NCBI GenBank assembly: GCA_947179155.2 | Contig: OX359265.1 | Coordinates: 6,185,501-6,249,500, forward strand | Source of the DNA: Hedera helix | Lineage: Eukaryota > Streptophyta > Magnoliopsida > Apiales > Araliaceae | Length of the DNA: 64,000 bases | Direction of reading: 5' to 3' | Shown here: positions 23,701 through 37,022 of the stretch, piece after piece | Layout: the number at the start of each line of letters is the position of its first letter | How positions within the stretch are numbered: the stretch's first letter is position 1 | Made by a program: the position numbers and the translations under genes | The notes under the pieces: generated by a model | Told to the model about the DNA's origin: nothing | Database searches by the model: none | The model's input: only the letters and a program-made list of their open reading frames with translations

Positions 23701-26700
23701 TTACTGTGGTAGTTGTCTGCAGGTTGGACAATACCACTTCCCTTTGAACCTCGTCTCTGGTGTGAGCCCAACACATTGGTAATGGAACCATTCACCTCCT
23801 TGGCACTGTCAAAGGAACGCAAACAAGTCGGTAACTGAAAATGAAATAAAAGACGAGGGAAAGATAAAATACTAAGTACATAATTTTAAAGTACCACAGC
23901 TAGAAAAAGAGGACCGCATTCGAATTCTATCAGTTATACACGCACTCATGCAGCATTATTTTTCCATGTGTTTATGTAATTTATTTCTTACATTAATTTT
24001 TTTTCTGGATAGGTGATTTTGTTTCCAAGTATGAGGCTTGGAACTAACAACCTTGAAGTTTAATAATTTCTTACATTACTGCCAGAGTTAAAATTTATTT
24101 TGGGTTGTCTAAACCAGTGTGATTTTTACCGGCACAAGCAACCACAACTTCAGACTTCTGGTTCATTTTGTGATTAATGTGAAACCATTCTCTGACAAAA
24201 GATGCATACAGATAACATATTGGCAAAAATTATGAGGGAAGAAAAAACAAGACAAAGCAGTAGCTGTATGAAAACAGGTCTTGCCCGGGTTTTACACGGC
24301 CAGTTCTCCAATTTCGTGGCTAGAGGGAGTGATAAATCCTTATTCAATTATAATTGGTTGACTGTGCTATTTTACACACATAAAATTACAAGTGGAAATA
24401 AGTGAATGCATTTTGATAGGCTACAAGTCACATCAAGATGGAGTTGAATTTACTCCTCCAACCAAATATATATCTTTATAAAGAGAGTTAATAATATTAG
24501 GGCACTTTACACATATTTCCTTTTTCATCTCAGACCTTGAGTAATTTCATATTGTTCCATAACCCATGTTAACAGTCAGTCAGTCACATCCTGTACTGAT
24601 TTACCACGATAAAATTTTGCAGTCTAGAGTGAAATGGCTATCCATAAAGTAAAAAGATTAACCAAAACCAAAAGAATAAGTGAAAGTAAAAGGGACTTAC
24701 ACTCTCATTGTCACAGGCAATCATATCTCCAAAAGACACCTGAAGGATGAAAATAATTACTGTTAGGTAATTAATGTAGCTAACTAGATTAAATGAAGTA
24801 AAACAACAAAGGTGGAATGGAAGTCAGAACCTGATGACAGACGCAGTAGGTTGGTTCGTTAGGGTCAATAGGTTGATCAATTTCAATAGGCGCATAATCC
24901 TTCTTAAGACTGCCTGGAGGAGGCATGAGCTCAAAATCCCTGTCCCTATCGCGTTCCCAATCCCTCTCCCTGTAATCAAGCCTCTTTGATTGAGGAGTTA
25001 CATAAACTGATTTACGTTTTTCATTTTTAGGGACTAAAGGTAATGGGGGAAGGATTGCTGGCTCCTCTGGTGATAATTTTCCCTCTGCAACAAATGTAAA
25101 AGGAAAACCAAGCAAATGTAAAGAGTTTAAGCCAACTATGCCATCGATTAAGTATTGGATGGATAACTTTTTGTAAAAGTAACTATTCTGCATTCCCAGG
25201 TCGTACAAATTATATCCTTAATGGAATTAGCCGTTAACTATTAACATGATGCTCCATTAAAATAGAGTAGCAATACTTATAACAGCAGCAGCAGCTGATT
25301 TTCTGCTGTTAGCAAGTGCTTGGCTGACATTTATTCAAATCAAAAGAAATCATAGTGTGTAAGCAATCTAAAGAAACTTAATTGACCTTCTAACTGTTAC
25401 TCTTCAATTTTTCGGGAACTAAAAAAAATTTATATTCCCTTGCAATTAATACTTCATTGCAATTGCACATAGCATCCATAGGTTACGCTCTTATTATCTT
25501 TCTAGATCCTTCAAAAATTAGAAAATAAATATAAAAACACAATATAACCAGATACTCCAGAACACCATTAGTGCACCTTGCTTTAGATCTTCCGCGAAGT
25601 TTTTCAGATCCTCATCAAGCCGTTTTACATGGCTGTCTATCTGAAAGAAAATATGCACGTAAACAAGCAATATTAGAGTTCAATTCTCAGCAAGTATATT
25701 TTGCATTTTATATTCCCACAGTTTATGATCAAAAGAATAGCACAGCGCTGAAAACTTCTTGCACTCTCTGGTGACCAGAGTATTTAGGAGATAGAAGGGG
25801 AAAAGAAAAAAAAACAAGAAACAATTGGCGACAAGCAAATTATGCATCTATTTTCACAAAAACTAGCTCATAGTTTAATGATATATTTTTGAAATTGCAG
25901 CTTCAGCTACACCAGTATTCACCTCAGCAGGAGCATTATGAACGTTAAATACATGTGACAAAGTTAACAAGTTAATTCAATAAATTGCTTCCTGGAGAAC
26001 CTAAGAAGCTTAATTTATTGAAAATACACTCATAAATGTGATGGTTATGAAGAAGGAAGAAACATGTATAGGTCCATCCACATGCTCGCAAGACATACGA
26101 TGGACAATTGTCAACAAAGTTGGATGACTGAAATGTTCATTCATCTTCCACTTCATTTTATGAATCAGTCTTGCAAAGTATTGTAGTAAGCAATTACAAT
26201 TAAGAGATAGCCTCATAGTCTTTAGATATATTACGTATAGAAACCAAATAGGTATTTGACCCAATCCTGGGTAGAGTGTATTTCTACTACTGCACTTCCA
26301 CCAAGCACTACCATCATCACCATCACCATCATCTATGAAGCATAGATTTAGAACTTATCTCTTACAAGATGCACTAGGATTTTAATAAGTCAGACACAAA
26401 AATGGAAAAGGAAAGAAAATAAAACATGACACTGTTTAGACAACATCTTGCATTCAACTCAATCACTTAGGCTCACGACAACCTGTTCATCCAACTTAGT
26501 GCTATTCAAGCTCCAGTTGCCACAAACTTGTCACATGCATACACATATTGCAAGCAACAAATTCCAATAAATTGAGCATTTGAGTTGGGCAAGTTTATAA
26601 AAAATTACCTACCCCCTAAAAATATCTACAAGTTCAATAAATTTGAAAGGGAATGAAAAAATAAGCTTACAAGGTCATAAGCTTGCCGTGCCAATAAGAC

Positions 26701-27359
26701 CTTCTCGGTACAAAGGCTTAAAGCATTGTCCTGGCTCCCCTCAATCTCCCTTCTCAATGAAGCATCGTCCTCTTCATAATTCCCTTTCTTTGAGCTTTGA
26801 GACGCCAATCCCAAGCAGTATTTAGTCTGCTGCCTCGTCTGATTTATCATAGCTTTCATCCACAAATTACACTAATTAAGCTATGTTTGGAACTTAGAAA
26901 ACACCAGGATAAAAAATGAAATTTAAAAGTTTATTGATACTTTATCAACCTGCTACTACATTATTAGATTTATTCAGGGTATAAATGATTGGGTTTATGT
27001 TCATTAGTATTATTTTAAATAATGTCCTCCTTAACAAAATTATTTTTTTATATATATAAAAAAAGGGAAAGAAACATGAAAAACCTAATAATGCTATAGA
27101 TACATATACCGGAAAGTGAAGAAAGGTGATACCTTGGGAACGATCATCGAGTTCTCTGATGGTATTGAGAAGCCTTTGGAGCTCCGCGGGTAATGTGCTT
27201 GCGTCTATTTTACAAAACTCATAAAAATTGCAAAACCAATTAATTGAACTGAATTTTTTAAAATAATAATAATATAACTAAGAAATTGATGGTGAGTTGG
27301 AAGAGAAAATTACATTCCAAATAGTCGTCGACAAAAACTCCGGTTCTTGCAATCGCCAT
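23701..27359 (-). CDS. ING2: PHD finger protein ING2
   Basis: Inhibitor-of-growth family nuclear protein; plant ING proteins bind histone H3 trimethylated on lysine 4 through their PHD finger and sit in chromatin-modifying complexes. Seven exons on the minus strand: 27359-27314, 27204-27133, 26852-26671, 25640-25577, 25084-24831, 24739-24701 and 23805-23701, all phases consistent, 253 residues. The start is MAIARTGVFVDDYLE. The N-terminal ING helix region includes LPAELQRLLNTIRELDDRS and KVLLARQAYDL. A charged linker with RERDWERDRDRDFELMPPPG precedes the PHD finger (about residues 201-248). All eight zinc ligands of the C4HC3 pattern are visible in YCVCHQ, ACDNESCQ, WFHYQC and WYCPTC. No defects seen. 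A Helitron is inserted 121 bp upstream of the start codon. Confidence 0.95.
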
Positions 27360-27479
27360 GTCTATGAATTGAATCGTGTGTTTCTCTAGTTAGGGCTTAC
27401 AGCCTTACATAGTTTGAATCGAGGAGGAAAGAGAATCTAACGGGAGGGAGAAAATATTTTTTGACTACAAAATTATATA

Positions 27480-28608
27480 TCTATAATAATAAAACACAAA
27501 GCAATTTGAAAAGAAAAAAAATTCCCGCTCAGCCTAAAATAGCATCCGGACCGTCCAAATATTGGGATAAATCCAACCGTTCGTTCGTTATTTTCCTCTT
27601 TAACAGCCTAAAAGAACCCAGAGCCTTTCATTCGTCCCTTGGCATCTTCTTCTTCCTCTCCTCCAAACCCATTCTCTCTCTTACGCCTCCGATACTCATC
27701 CCGTCCAGAAATGAGAGAAAGCTCAGTCCTCTACACCTAAATCTCTCTAGCCATGTCTGCTTCTTCATCATCTTTCACTACCTCCCAATCCCTCATCTCC
27801 CGCTCTATCCCAAACAACCATGACTCCAAAAAGCAGCATTCTGATCGTCTCGCCCTCCCTGGGATCAATCTCAACTCCATTTCCGCAACCAGAACCCTCT
27901 CACACGCCTCACGCGTCGTCATTCTGGTTCAGAGAGTGGGATCACGCGCATCGGTGAGGGCGTCGGCGGTGACGGAGACTCTAGAGAAGATAGATACCGC
28001 ATGGGTCTGCCAATCGGTCAACACGATCCGGTTCCTAACTATCGATGCGGTCGAGAAGGCAAATTCTGGTCACCCGGGTCTGCCAATGGGATGTGCTCCG
28101 ATGGGTCACGTGATCGGTTTGTGCTCTCGACTGGACATGGGTGTACCTGGCTGGCTACGACAGTGTCAAGGTAAAAAGAATTTATTTTGAGTATTTGTTT
28201 TGATTTTGGAATTTTGATGTTGTTACTTTGTTCTGAATATTGTTTGTATAAGCTTTTATTGATTGTGGTGGTTACTGGTGTTGATTTTTCTTTAGGGGAT
28301 GGTATTTGTTACTTAGCTATGTTTTGAATTTTGATCATGGTATTGCCAATTTTCTGGTATTCTGTCTTCACAACTTTTAACATCTTATGAACACTTTGTT
28401 GGCATTTTTACTTTTGCATTAGTATTGCAAGAGGATACTAGCACCCAATTCTCTGTCTTCTATTCTTTGACCCATTTAGCACCCAATTATTGATGAGCCT
28501 CAAAATGTGTTGATTATTCTGCCTTTTGGGCTTTGATTATCATATGAATTTTGCTGTTCTTGGTCATATTCACCCTTGATAGTGCCAAAGGCACGGGTTA
28601 CCCGCTAG
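27480..28608 (+). mobile_element. Non-autonomous Helitron carrying a transketolase fragment
   Basis: The 5' end is TCTATAATAATAAAAC, preceded by A (27479). The 3' end is a GTGCC-AAA-GGCAC hairpin (582-594 of the 28-kb block, i.e. 28582-28594), ten bases, then CTAG (28605-28608), followed by T. This matches the Helitron rules: 5' TC, 3' hairpin plus CTRR, insertion between A and T with no target duplication. The 1129-bp body contains the 5' part of a plastid transketolase gene in the same orientation, including leader, transit peptide and a splice donor. No Rep/helicase is encoded. A second Helitron 3' end at 47163 (minus strand) has the same hairpin and GTTA spacer, so they belong to one family. 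Confidence 0.78.
27753..28170 (+). pseudogene. Captured 5' fragment of plastid transketolase, with internal deletions
   Basis: Begins MSASSSSFTTSQSL with a Ser-rich plastid transit peptide, then the transketolase N terminus VNTIRFLTIDAVEKANSGHP and GLPMGCAPMGH. After that histidine, about 20 codons of the normal protein are missing and the frame changes. The next block DRFVLSTGHGC is in another frame, a second small deletion follows, and LAGYDSVK is in yet another frame before a GT donor (about 28171). The thiamine-diphosphate site, PYR domain and C-terminal domain are absent. The deletions lie in the exon, so it cannot encode transketolase. It lies wholly inside the Helitron at 27480-28608, which explains its isolation. 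Confidence 0.88.
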
Positions 28609-29573
28609 TATATATATATGAAGCATGCTTGCTTAAAATTACGTTATTTTAAAGATTTTAAAAAAAAATTAAATTAGACTGCAAGTGATATTTTTATAAA
28701 TAAAAATAAAATAGGTGGGATTATTTTTTTTAATATTATTTTATTTTTTACAGAAATATATATATATATTGCATATTATAAGAGAAAATATATTTAATTA
28801 TGAAAAATGAGCTAGTTTGGAGGGTTTCACACGAGATAACCCTCAGCTCTCTTTTTGTCAAAAAATTATCAATAATATTATGATTACTAAAGAATTATTA
28901 CAAAAAAAGAGATATACAATAATGTGTATAATTTTAATTGATTACAATAATTAGATCTATTCATATATGGTAGTTTATCTATTAGTTATATTTTAACACA
29001 TTATTTTATAAAATAATTTTTATAATTTTTTTTATATAAGTATATCAATACTGAAAATTTTTATAATCAATTCATCCCACAAGAAAGTCTCAACTAAAAC
29101 CAAAAAAATTTAATTATTTCATTATCATGACTTTATTACCAAATTATCAAGTTAGTCACTTTCTTCTAAGAGACATATTCATTTTTTAAGATTAATTTAT
29201 AAAATTTAAAATTCAAATTTGATACAAACTTATTTAATATTAATATAAGCAAATAAAATTATTATATATTATCTAAAAGTATTATCGACACAAACTTATA
29301 TTCCATTTGTTTAATTTTATTTGTCTTAATTCTTTTTTGATTTGTCCTATTTTTATTTTAATATTATTTTTGCCTTATTTTTTTCAATATTATCTTCATT
29401 TAACTCTATAAAATAAATTAATTAAAAATAGCATGATAAGTATTAAAAAATACTATCAATTTTAGCATTTGAAGTACAATCATATTTATTTTTTCCCCTC
29501 TCCCTCCTCTATAATGCAACTATTATGTCACCTTTTATACTATTAATATTATAATAAAGTAATAAAGATGAAT
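28609..29573. other. AT-rich intergenic DNA
   Basis: Very AT-rich and without a gene. A TATATA tract follows the Helitron end. The last five bases (TGAAT, 29569-29573) are the left target duplication of the next LTR element. Confidence 0.4.
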
Positions 29574-30678
29574 TGTGAAGACCCCAAATCCGAGTTCTTT
29601 AACCTCGGGTTTGGTTCTCATTGTACAATACTTAACAACAATGAAATACATATATTGTATTCAAACTACGCGGAATAATACAAAAGGTTCCTTATATAAA
29701 GACTACACTTCCCAAGGTCTATTAACCTTAAATTGTAACATTACATATCTTAAGGGAAATACAAAAGATTTACAACAGTAATTACATAACAGTAATTTAA
29801 ACTAACATGCAATTACTAAAACTAAGCATTCGCTTTTCCCTTGCCTTTGTCTGATTTAGAGCTTTTGGGATTGGCTGAAATATAGTCATGATATAGCAAG
29901 AATGAACAACTAAATGGCTCAGCAAGTTTATAAACAACAGGCATACGATATATCATGATGAAGGAAAATAACTTCAAAGTTTTCAACAATAACAATTGTG
30001 AAAGATGTCAAGATTCAATGTTTAATAAAAGAATGGATTGACTATTTGCTGCTGAGTGGTCTTTAATGACCGTGAACTGCTACTAAGGTAAAACAGACAT
30101 ACAATGTCTGATTCCTTGTTAAAAATAACGGGACACTTGAGGGGATCAGTCCTCTCATGTCCTATGTATATGCATCACATTTAGATTTCTTGCGCGCTTT
30201 CGGTTTCCCGACAAATAAAAATCCCCCTTTAACTAGGGTTGTTCTTTCTCAGTCTTACTGTAAGAATCTGCACCAGCCAATGGTTTGGATAAGCTTTTAT
30301 AATATTCAATTGATGAATTTAAACATGCATTTGTCTAGCCGAAACATGCTTCTATTAAATTGTTTGGGCTACTAAATTGTCAAATTTTATTATTCTACAC
30401 TCGGGCTACTAATTGACCCATATTGGGCTAATTTAATAATTTACACATTAATTATTCAATCCATGATTAAATAATTAATTAGATTGAATAAATAATTAAA
30501 TATTCTAACCCATAAATATTAAATTACTAAATGGACTAATAAATATTATTATTAATATTTCACATTATTTACATTAATTAATAATCATATTAATTAATTT
30601 ATTATATTTAATTCACTCATTATATTCAATTTAATTGAATATTTAATTAATAGGAAACTTATCAATTATTTTGATATT

Positions 30679-33600
30679 TGTGACGACCCCGAATCCGGGT
30701 TTCTCGAACCTCGAATCCGGTTCAACACGAGTACAACCTTTTCCTTATCTTTCGTGAATTTTAACAATATTATAATTGCTAAATAATCATTTATTTACAA
30801 TTATATAACATCTCCTTCTATTCCAGAATCGCAATCTTTATACATTCCTAGTATGTCTTCATATCATACATGATACGACATTCTATTACAATCAATTTGA
30901 GATCATATGTATAATGACTCAATCACACCATCCTATTATCCTTATTCATAAAGGACAACGTCTGAAAAATGATATTCAAATAATCTGTAAATGTTCTCTT
31001 AACAATTTAAGTTTGCTAATCTATAGCACAACAAAACATAAACTCTTCATATCTACTTACACAAGTGAATGAATTAGTCTACCGCAAGGTTTTACTACAA
31101 AAGCACCTATGCTTCAATCTTGATGACTCGTTAGTCAATCTTCATCTTTGCCTCTACCGGAGTAATCGGCTTCCTCAAGCTACTCTGTAATGTTTTGTTT
31201 TAAGCAAGGGTGAGCACGACGGCTCAGCAAGTCTAACAGTTTCACATAACACGTAAAAACAGTTCAATCATGCTTCATGCTTCATGCATCTTATGCTTTG
31301 CAGTACATACATTTCTCATGCATATCATGCATCGCATTTAATCTATGTTTCATGCCTAGCCTCTATCATGACATATAGTTCAATGCAGAACAATTGTCTT
31401 AAATCAACTACCGCATATCAATAGTTCAAATCAACTTATTTCACAAAAGCACATTAACACATCTTTGCACATAACCACGTATGAGCACATCACAGTTTAA
31501 TAACAAACTTATAAATTATGCACATAATGCAACACGTTCTGAAAAACTTGCCTGGACTTGTATAACCAGCTTACGTTAATCTTTGACGTTCCTTGCACCA
31601 CCTACACGGTATGTGAGATCAACGGTGCACAATATCAGTCAAAGTTTGACTCAATACTAAATCTTATTTTAAAGATATTTATTTCTTCTTATCATCCCCT
31701 TTATTTAATAAGGTTAATTTCATATTTTAGTCTCTCTTTGACTTGACTCAGTGTTTCATATTCAACACCATAAATCTTTTGTTCGAAACTATGCAATTCT
31801 GACATTTATTAATGTCACTGCATTAAAACTTGGACCCTATATTTATTTAGGTCGATCCACCAATTAATCACTAATGGACCATACCTTTGGTTTAACTTAA
31901 TCACATCATTTATCTCGATACTTATCATAATATTACCCACCTTGGATAATATTTTAAATTTTACTATCAATTAGTAATAACTTATAATGTTATTTAATTG
32001 TTAAATAACACTTTAAATAATCATTACTATTATTAATTTATTTTTAATAATAGTTTACCTTAATCATTATGATTAATCTTTTAATAATAATTTAATTGCT
32101 TGCTAATATTATTACCCTTTAATAATATTTTAATTGACTTCTCATTATTATCAATCATTTTAATAATAATTTAATTATTCATCAATATTATCAATCATTT
32201 AATAATATTTGAAATCCTCACGTATCATTAGTAATTATTTAATAACGATTCAACCCTTAACTATTATTACCTAATAGTTAATTACTTGTTAAACAATATT
32301 ATTAATTCTTTAATAATATTCTAAATCTTTATTTATCATTATTATTTAGTTAATAATGATTTAACTCTTAACTATTATTATTTAATAGTTAATTAAATGC
32401 TAAATAATATTATTAATCCTTTAATAATATTTTAAATTAATTACATATCATTATTAATTATTGAATAATGATTTAATTCTTAACTATTATCATTTAATAG
32501 TTAGTCAATAATATTATCAATATATTTTAATTACTTAATAATCTTCTTTCGATTAAGTAATAATTTATTCCACTTAATTACCATTTAATTATTATTTAAT
32601 ATGAATTAAATAATAATTAATTAACTAATTATCCGAACTCATTATTTAATATTAATTAAATAATAATTAATTAATTACTTAACCTTACTTATTATTTAAT
32701 ATTAATTAAATAATAAATAATTAGTTTATTAACCTTAATTATCCTTTAATTATTATTTAATATTAATTAAATAATAATTAATTACTTAATTAACCTTACT
32801 TATTATTTAATATTAATTAAATAATAAATAATTAGCTTTCTAACTTTAATATTATTTAATTATTATTTAATATTAATTTAAATAATAATTAATTATTTAT
32901 TTAACTTTACTTATTATTTAAGTACAATTAAATAATAAATAACTAACTTATTCATCTTAACATCCTTTAATTATTATTTAATATTCATTAAATCATAATT
33001 AATTAATTACATAACTTCATATATTATTTAATATTTATTAAATAATATTTAATTAGATTATTAGCCTATTTATACACTAATAAATAGCTAATATATAGTG
33101 AATCACTCCAATAATTTCAAATTTTATTTTATAACACTTAACTAGCATGCCAATAGGTCAAATATTATTTTTCTGAAATTAAAAATAATTTTTCCATAAT
33201 TATTAGCAATTTAGTAAGCTTTAATCCACCATTAATTCTAATAAATACCAAATTACAAACAAATTCGGATTTTAAATTTTGATAATTTTCTTTATAAAAT
33301 TATAAGCATTTTCTCTTTTGGAACCAACCCAAGAACCGACCTAAAAATGCCCGAACCGGCCCTACCTAGAAATCATGAAAAACCGAAAAAAACCGAACCG
33401 GCCGGTTTTTTTAAAAAAATAGGCAGATTACTTTTATGCTTTTTCAGACTTGGGGTCTTCGACGGGAACTTGAATAAAATGAAATCCACAAGTCCGATTG
33501 AGGCCTATTTGGTATCGATGGATTCGTAACTTCCCGAACTACAATTTTCTGTTATCAAACATCAAATTTGGATTTGTTTTGGTCACGGAAATTGGCTCCA

Positions 33601-35610
33601 AACCGGACTGTTGTGCACAGCCCTAAAACAATGGGGTGTTTTGGTAGAAAATCCATATCTTGCTCATTTTAAATCGGATTTTAGTCATTCAACTTGGAGA
33701 ATCTTCATATTTCATGGATCTATCATCCAAAATTGACGGATCATAAATCCGACTTACGGATTGTGAACAGTAATTCCGTGAATGGGCTGCTACGTATTAG
33801 ATTAATTTGTTTTCGTCGGTAAAAATTTATTCAATGAGTTTGATGAAATTTTTCATCATAAACACATATAAAAACCCATGTTAAACCCATGTAACCCTAG
33901 ATATACCAATATAGCATGGATCTATCCATTTAGACTTTGAAAATTATATTTCTACCATAGAAATTACATAATACCCAAAGAACAATATCAAGCTAGAAGG
34001 TTTTATACCTTTTGTTGATTATCCTCTTTGTTAGAACTTTGAAAAGACTTGGATGATCAATTTTCTTACATAGATAACTTCCTCTTGAGGAGACCTCCAT
34101 CTTTAAACCTTGCTCCAAGATCATCCAACCATCAATGCTCACAAGATCTAACTTTCTTTTTCTTTTTCTCTATTTTCTTTCTCTCTAGCTTTTCTAGTAA
34201 AAAGACTAACAACCATATCACAAGTGTGGGAAGCACTCTATATATAGCCAAATGCTAATACTTTATTAACTCTCCTAATTCACCAACATAGTCAATTTAG
34301 AGCTTAATTGAGATTACTATAGCATGGATTGATTGACAACTTGATTGACATCCATCAAGGTTGCTTGTAAGCAACTTTTGGAGTGTAAAATAAGCAAAAT
34401 AAAGCCACACTCAACATTTTCATGTGGGGCCCCCTCCAAAATTCGGAATTTGCCAATAAATTACACCAATTTGGCTTTATTTTTATATCCTATATCATTA
34501 TATAAGTATCAATATATATATATACCAATGTATATATATTGACCATAACTTTGACTACCATTTGGGCTCCACATTGGATCAATTTAATATTTCTATTGGG
34601 CTCGTCAATTAAATTTGTTTGGGCTCAATTTAATTACTACATTGGGCTAATATTAAATACCCTATGTTACATTTAATTAAACAAGCATTGGGCTTGGTTA
34701 ATTATTACATAAATCCATGTTCAAATTAAATTATATGGACTACTAGGTTAAATTAATTTGACCTAGTTTAATACCTCAATTGGACTTATAATATAATCTA
34801 ATTAGATTTGCTATAATTAATTCTACCACATTGGGTTACTTAATTAACCCATCCACGGTTAATTCTTAACCCCACATTTATTTATCTAGCAATTAACCAA
34901 TGATTGGTTAATGTTATCTCTCTTGTCAACCAACTAGGGTTATTCAATTAACTAGACACTAGTTAATTCTCTACACTCAATCAATACTTGAAATGCTTCT
35001 CCCAACCATTGACCATCATTTGACTTTTAATGGTTTGGGCTACATAACTTACTTTTTATTGGCTCTCTTATTTAATTACCCATTTCATGCAAATATCTCC
35101 ATATTGGGCTTACATCTATAACAACTTATTAATTAAGTAAATTACTTAATTAATTAACTTCTTAATATTGTCCTTCTAGGCAATATTCCACTTCCCTACT
35201 TGTTACTCATAACCTTAATTCATAACTTATATAATTAATTCAATTAATTATATTACATGACTTTTCTTTTTTAATCCATACTAAAACTAATTAATTTATT
35301 AGTTTTATTAAGTATTTAATTTACTTCACACATCATCTTGTTTGACTAACAAACTCAACTATAGGTGTGTATATATAAATATTAATATATTCACCTTCAC
35401 TTCTCAATTGAATTTCTTTCTTAAATAAATTATCTACCTGCATCATTAAAATATTCTCACATTTAATTTCTAACAAATAATTTATGTTAAAAAAAAATGT
35501 TAACCCATTTTCTACACATCTTCCTTCTCACCTTCTAGGTTTAAACCTTAACCTTTAATAAAATCAATTAAGATATTATTTAAAATCTTGAAATTATCTG
35601 GGATATTATA
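30679..35610. mobile_element. Inner LTR-like element (4.9 kb) nested in the outer one
   Basis: Starts TGTGACGACCCCGAATCCGG and ends TCTGGGATATTATA, flanked by ATATT on both sides (30674-30678 and 35611-35615). No gag or pol frames are present. The start resembles the outer element and the 47618 element, placing them in related Gypsy-type families. At 4.9 kb it is long for a solo LTR; a large non-autonomous derivative is an alternative. It carries an AT-rich palindromic tandem array in its middle. Confidence 0.68.
31950..33060. repeat. AT-rich palindromic tandem array inside the inner LTR
   Basis: The block 32570-33060 repeats the near-palindrome TTATTTAATATTAATTAAAT about eight or nine times. 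Spacers alternate between short AACCTTACTTATTA-like and AACTAATTATCC-like linkers, giving a higher-order period of roughly 110 bp. Bases 31950-32560 hold a looser version built from TAATAATATTTTAATT and TAATAGTTAATTA words. The G+C content is extremely low. Strongly self-complementary, so it should extrude hairpins. Confidence 0.8.
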
Positions 35611-35819
35611 ATATTAAAACTTTAGGGTTTGTTCACTAATTTAATAACATATTAGTGACCCCCTTTAATTTATTTTAGTAATTAATTACTTAATTATTTA
35701 ATCACATAATTAATTAATCACATAAAAAGATTTAAATAATCTCGTAAAACTAACTCGTTGGAAATTAAATTAATAATTTAATTAATAAAGACGTGGAAAT
35801 TCTATTACATTACATGAAT

Positions 35820-36701
35820 AATTAATACATATATATTTTTTAATATACGAGTATTTTCAAATTATAACTAATAAGATTGAACTAAGAAAGTATATTTTAG
35901 TATTTTAAAACAACTTTCTTTTATTATAGATAAGTCGAGCTTGAGTAATTATTAGATCTATTCGAGCTCAACTAAATTTGCTTAAATTAAATTTATTTAT
36001 TAATAATTTTAATAATATTTTAATCATTAAACATATTGAACAAAATTGAATCGACATGGTAGTTGGTATAACTCCCGAACAATATGTTTATTAAACTTGT
36101 CAAGCTCAAACACCTTTTGCCTAGCTAGCTCATTTAGAAACTCGAGTCGATTCTAGTCATTTATTTTTTGTTGCAAACTTGAGTCAATATTTTTATTGCA
36201 AACACTAATTAAGCTATGCAAATTTAATAGTAATATTGATTAATTACTCATAAATATTATGTAAAAAAATAAAATAATAACTCGTGGATATTGAAGTTAT
36301 ATTTATTTTAATGATTTATTAATGTTAAAATGGTAATTCTTATGATAAAATGTCAAATTAATGTATTTTTTATTAATGGGTTTTTTAATAATATTTATAA
36401 TATATTTTAACTTATAAGTAATTATCAATTATTTATTTTTATAATTTATTTTAATTTATAATTTATAAGTTAAATTAAAATTGAATACTTTTTTATATAA
36501 ATTAAAATCGAGAATAATTTATAATTTATTTTAAATTTTTACTTATAAATCACTTTAAAATAGGTCATGTAAAACATTTTCTTGAATATATGACAACACT
36601 GTGGCTATGGTGTATATTTCATCAGGCTCTCAAGTAACAATGAATCAAATTAATTAGGGATAATTTTGTAATTACAATGACATTAAACATTTGAGTCTTT
36701 T
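35820..36701. other. AT-rich intergenic DNA
   Basis: No gene or clear element boundary. Simple AT-rich sequence between the nested LTR cluster and the MITE upstream of the first SDR gene. Confidence 0.4.
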
Positions 36702-37022
36702 TAGGGAGACTGAAATATTGGATCGGGGTGATGATCGATTCAATATTTTTTTTTTGACTTTTAAAATTTTATAATATTTATTTTAATTTAAATATTTATA
36801 AAATTTAATAATTTAAGTATAATTTAGATACATATAAATAATTAAAATTTTATAAACTATTATAACCCTAATTATTTATATACATCTAAATTATATCAAA
36901 ATTACTTAATTATATAAATATTTTAATTAAAATAAATATTATAAAAACTTTAAAAATTAATAAATAAATAAATAAATAAAATGAGATCAATCCTCGTTTC
37001 CAATTCAATATCCTGGTCCCTA
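36702..37022. mobile_element. Foldback MITE upstream of the first SDR gene
   Basis: A 321-bp near-palindrome. It starts TAGGGAGACTGAAATATTGG and ends with the imperfect complement (CCAATTCAATATCCTGGTCCCTA, mismatched at a few bases). The interior arms, about 36760-36855 and 36865-36955, also pair, so the whole element folds into one long hairpin. The flanks have a degenerate GTCTTTT/GACTTTT pair that may be an 8- to 9-bp duplication. The superfamily is not certain. It lies about 290 bp upstream of the SDR TATA box. Confidence 0.65.

Larger units (their letters stand above)
29574..35814. mobile_element. Outer solo-LTR-like element (about 1.3 kb) interrupted by a nested element
   Basis: Begins TGTGAAGACCCCAAATCC and ends TTCTATTACATTACA. 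It is flanked by the direct repeat TGAAT at 29569-29573 and 35815-35819. The terminal TG...CA and 5-bp duplication are the LTR-retrotransposon signature; the TGTGAnG(A/C)CCC start is common among Ty3/Gypsy chromovirus LTRs. The sequence is split at 30678/35616 by a 4.9-kb insertion. Without that insertion it is about 1.3 kb and has no coding sequence, consistent with a solo LTR. Confidence 0.72.

Noticed and set aside
27461..27823. 120-codon plus-strand frame overlapping the transketolase start
   Set aside because: Translation of the Helitron 5' end and transketolase leader; the transketolase frame is the one with homology.
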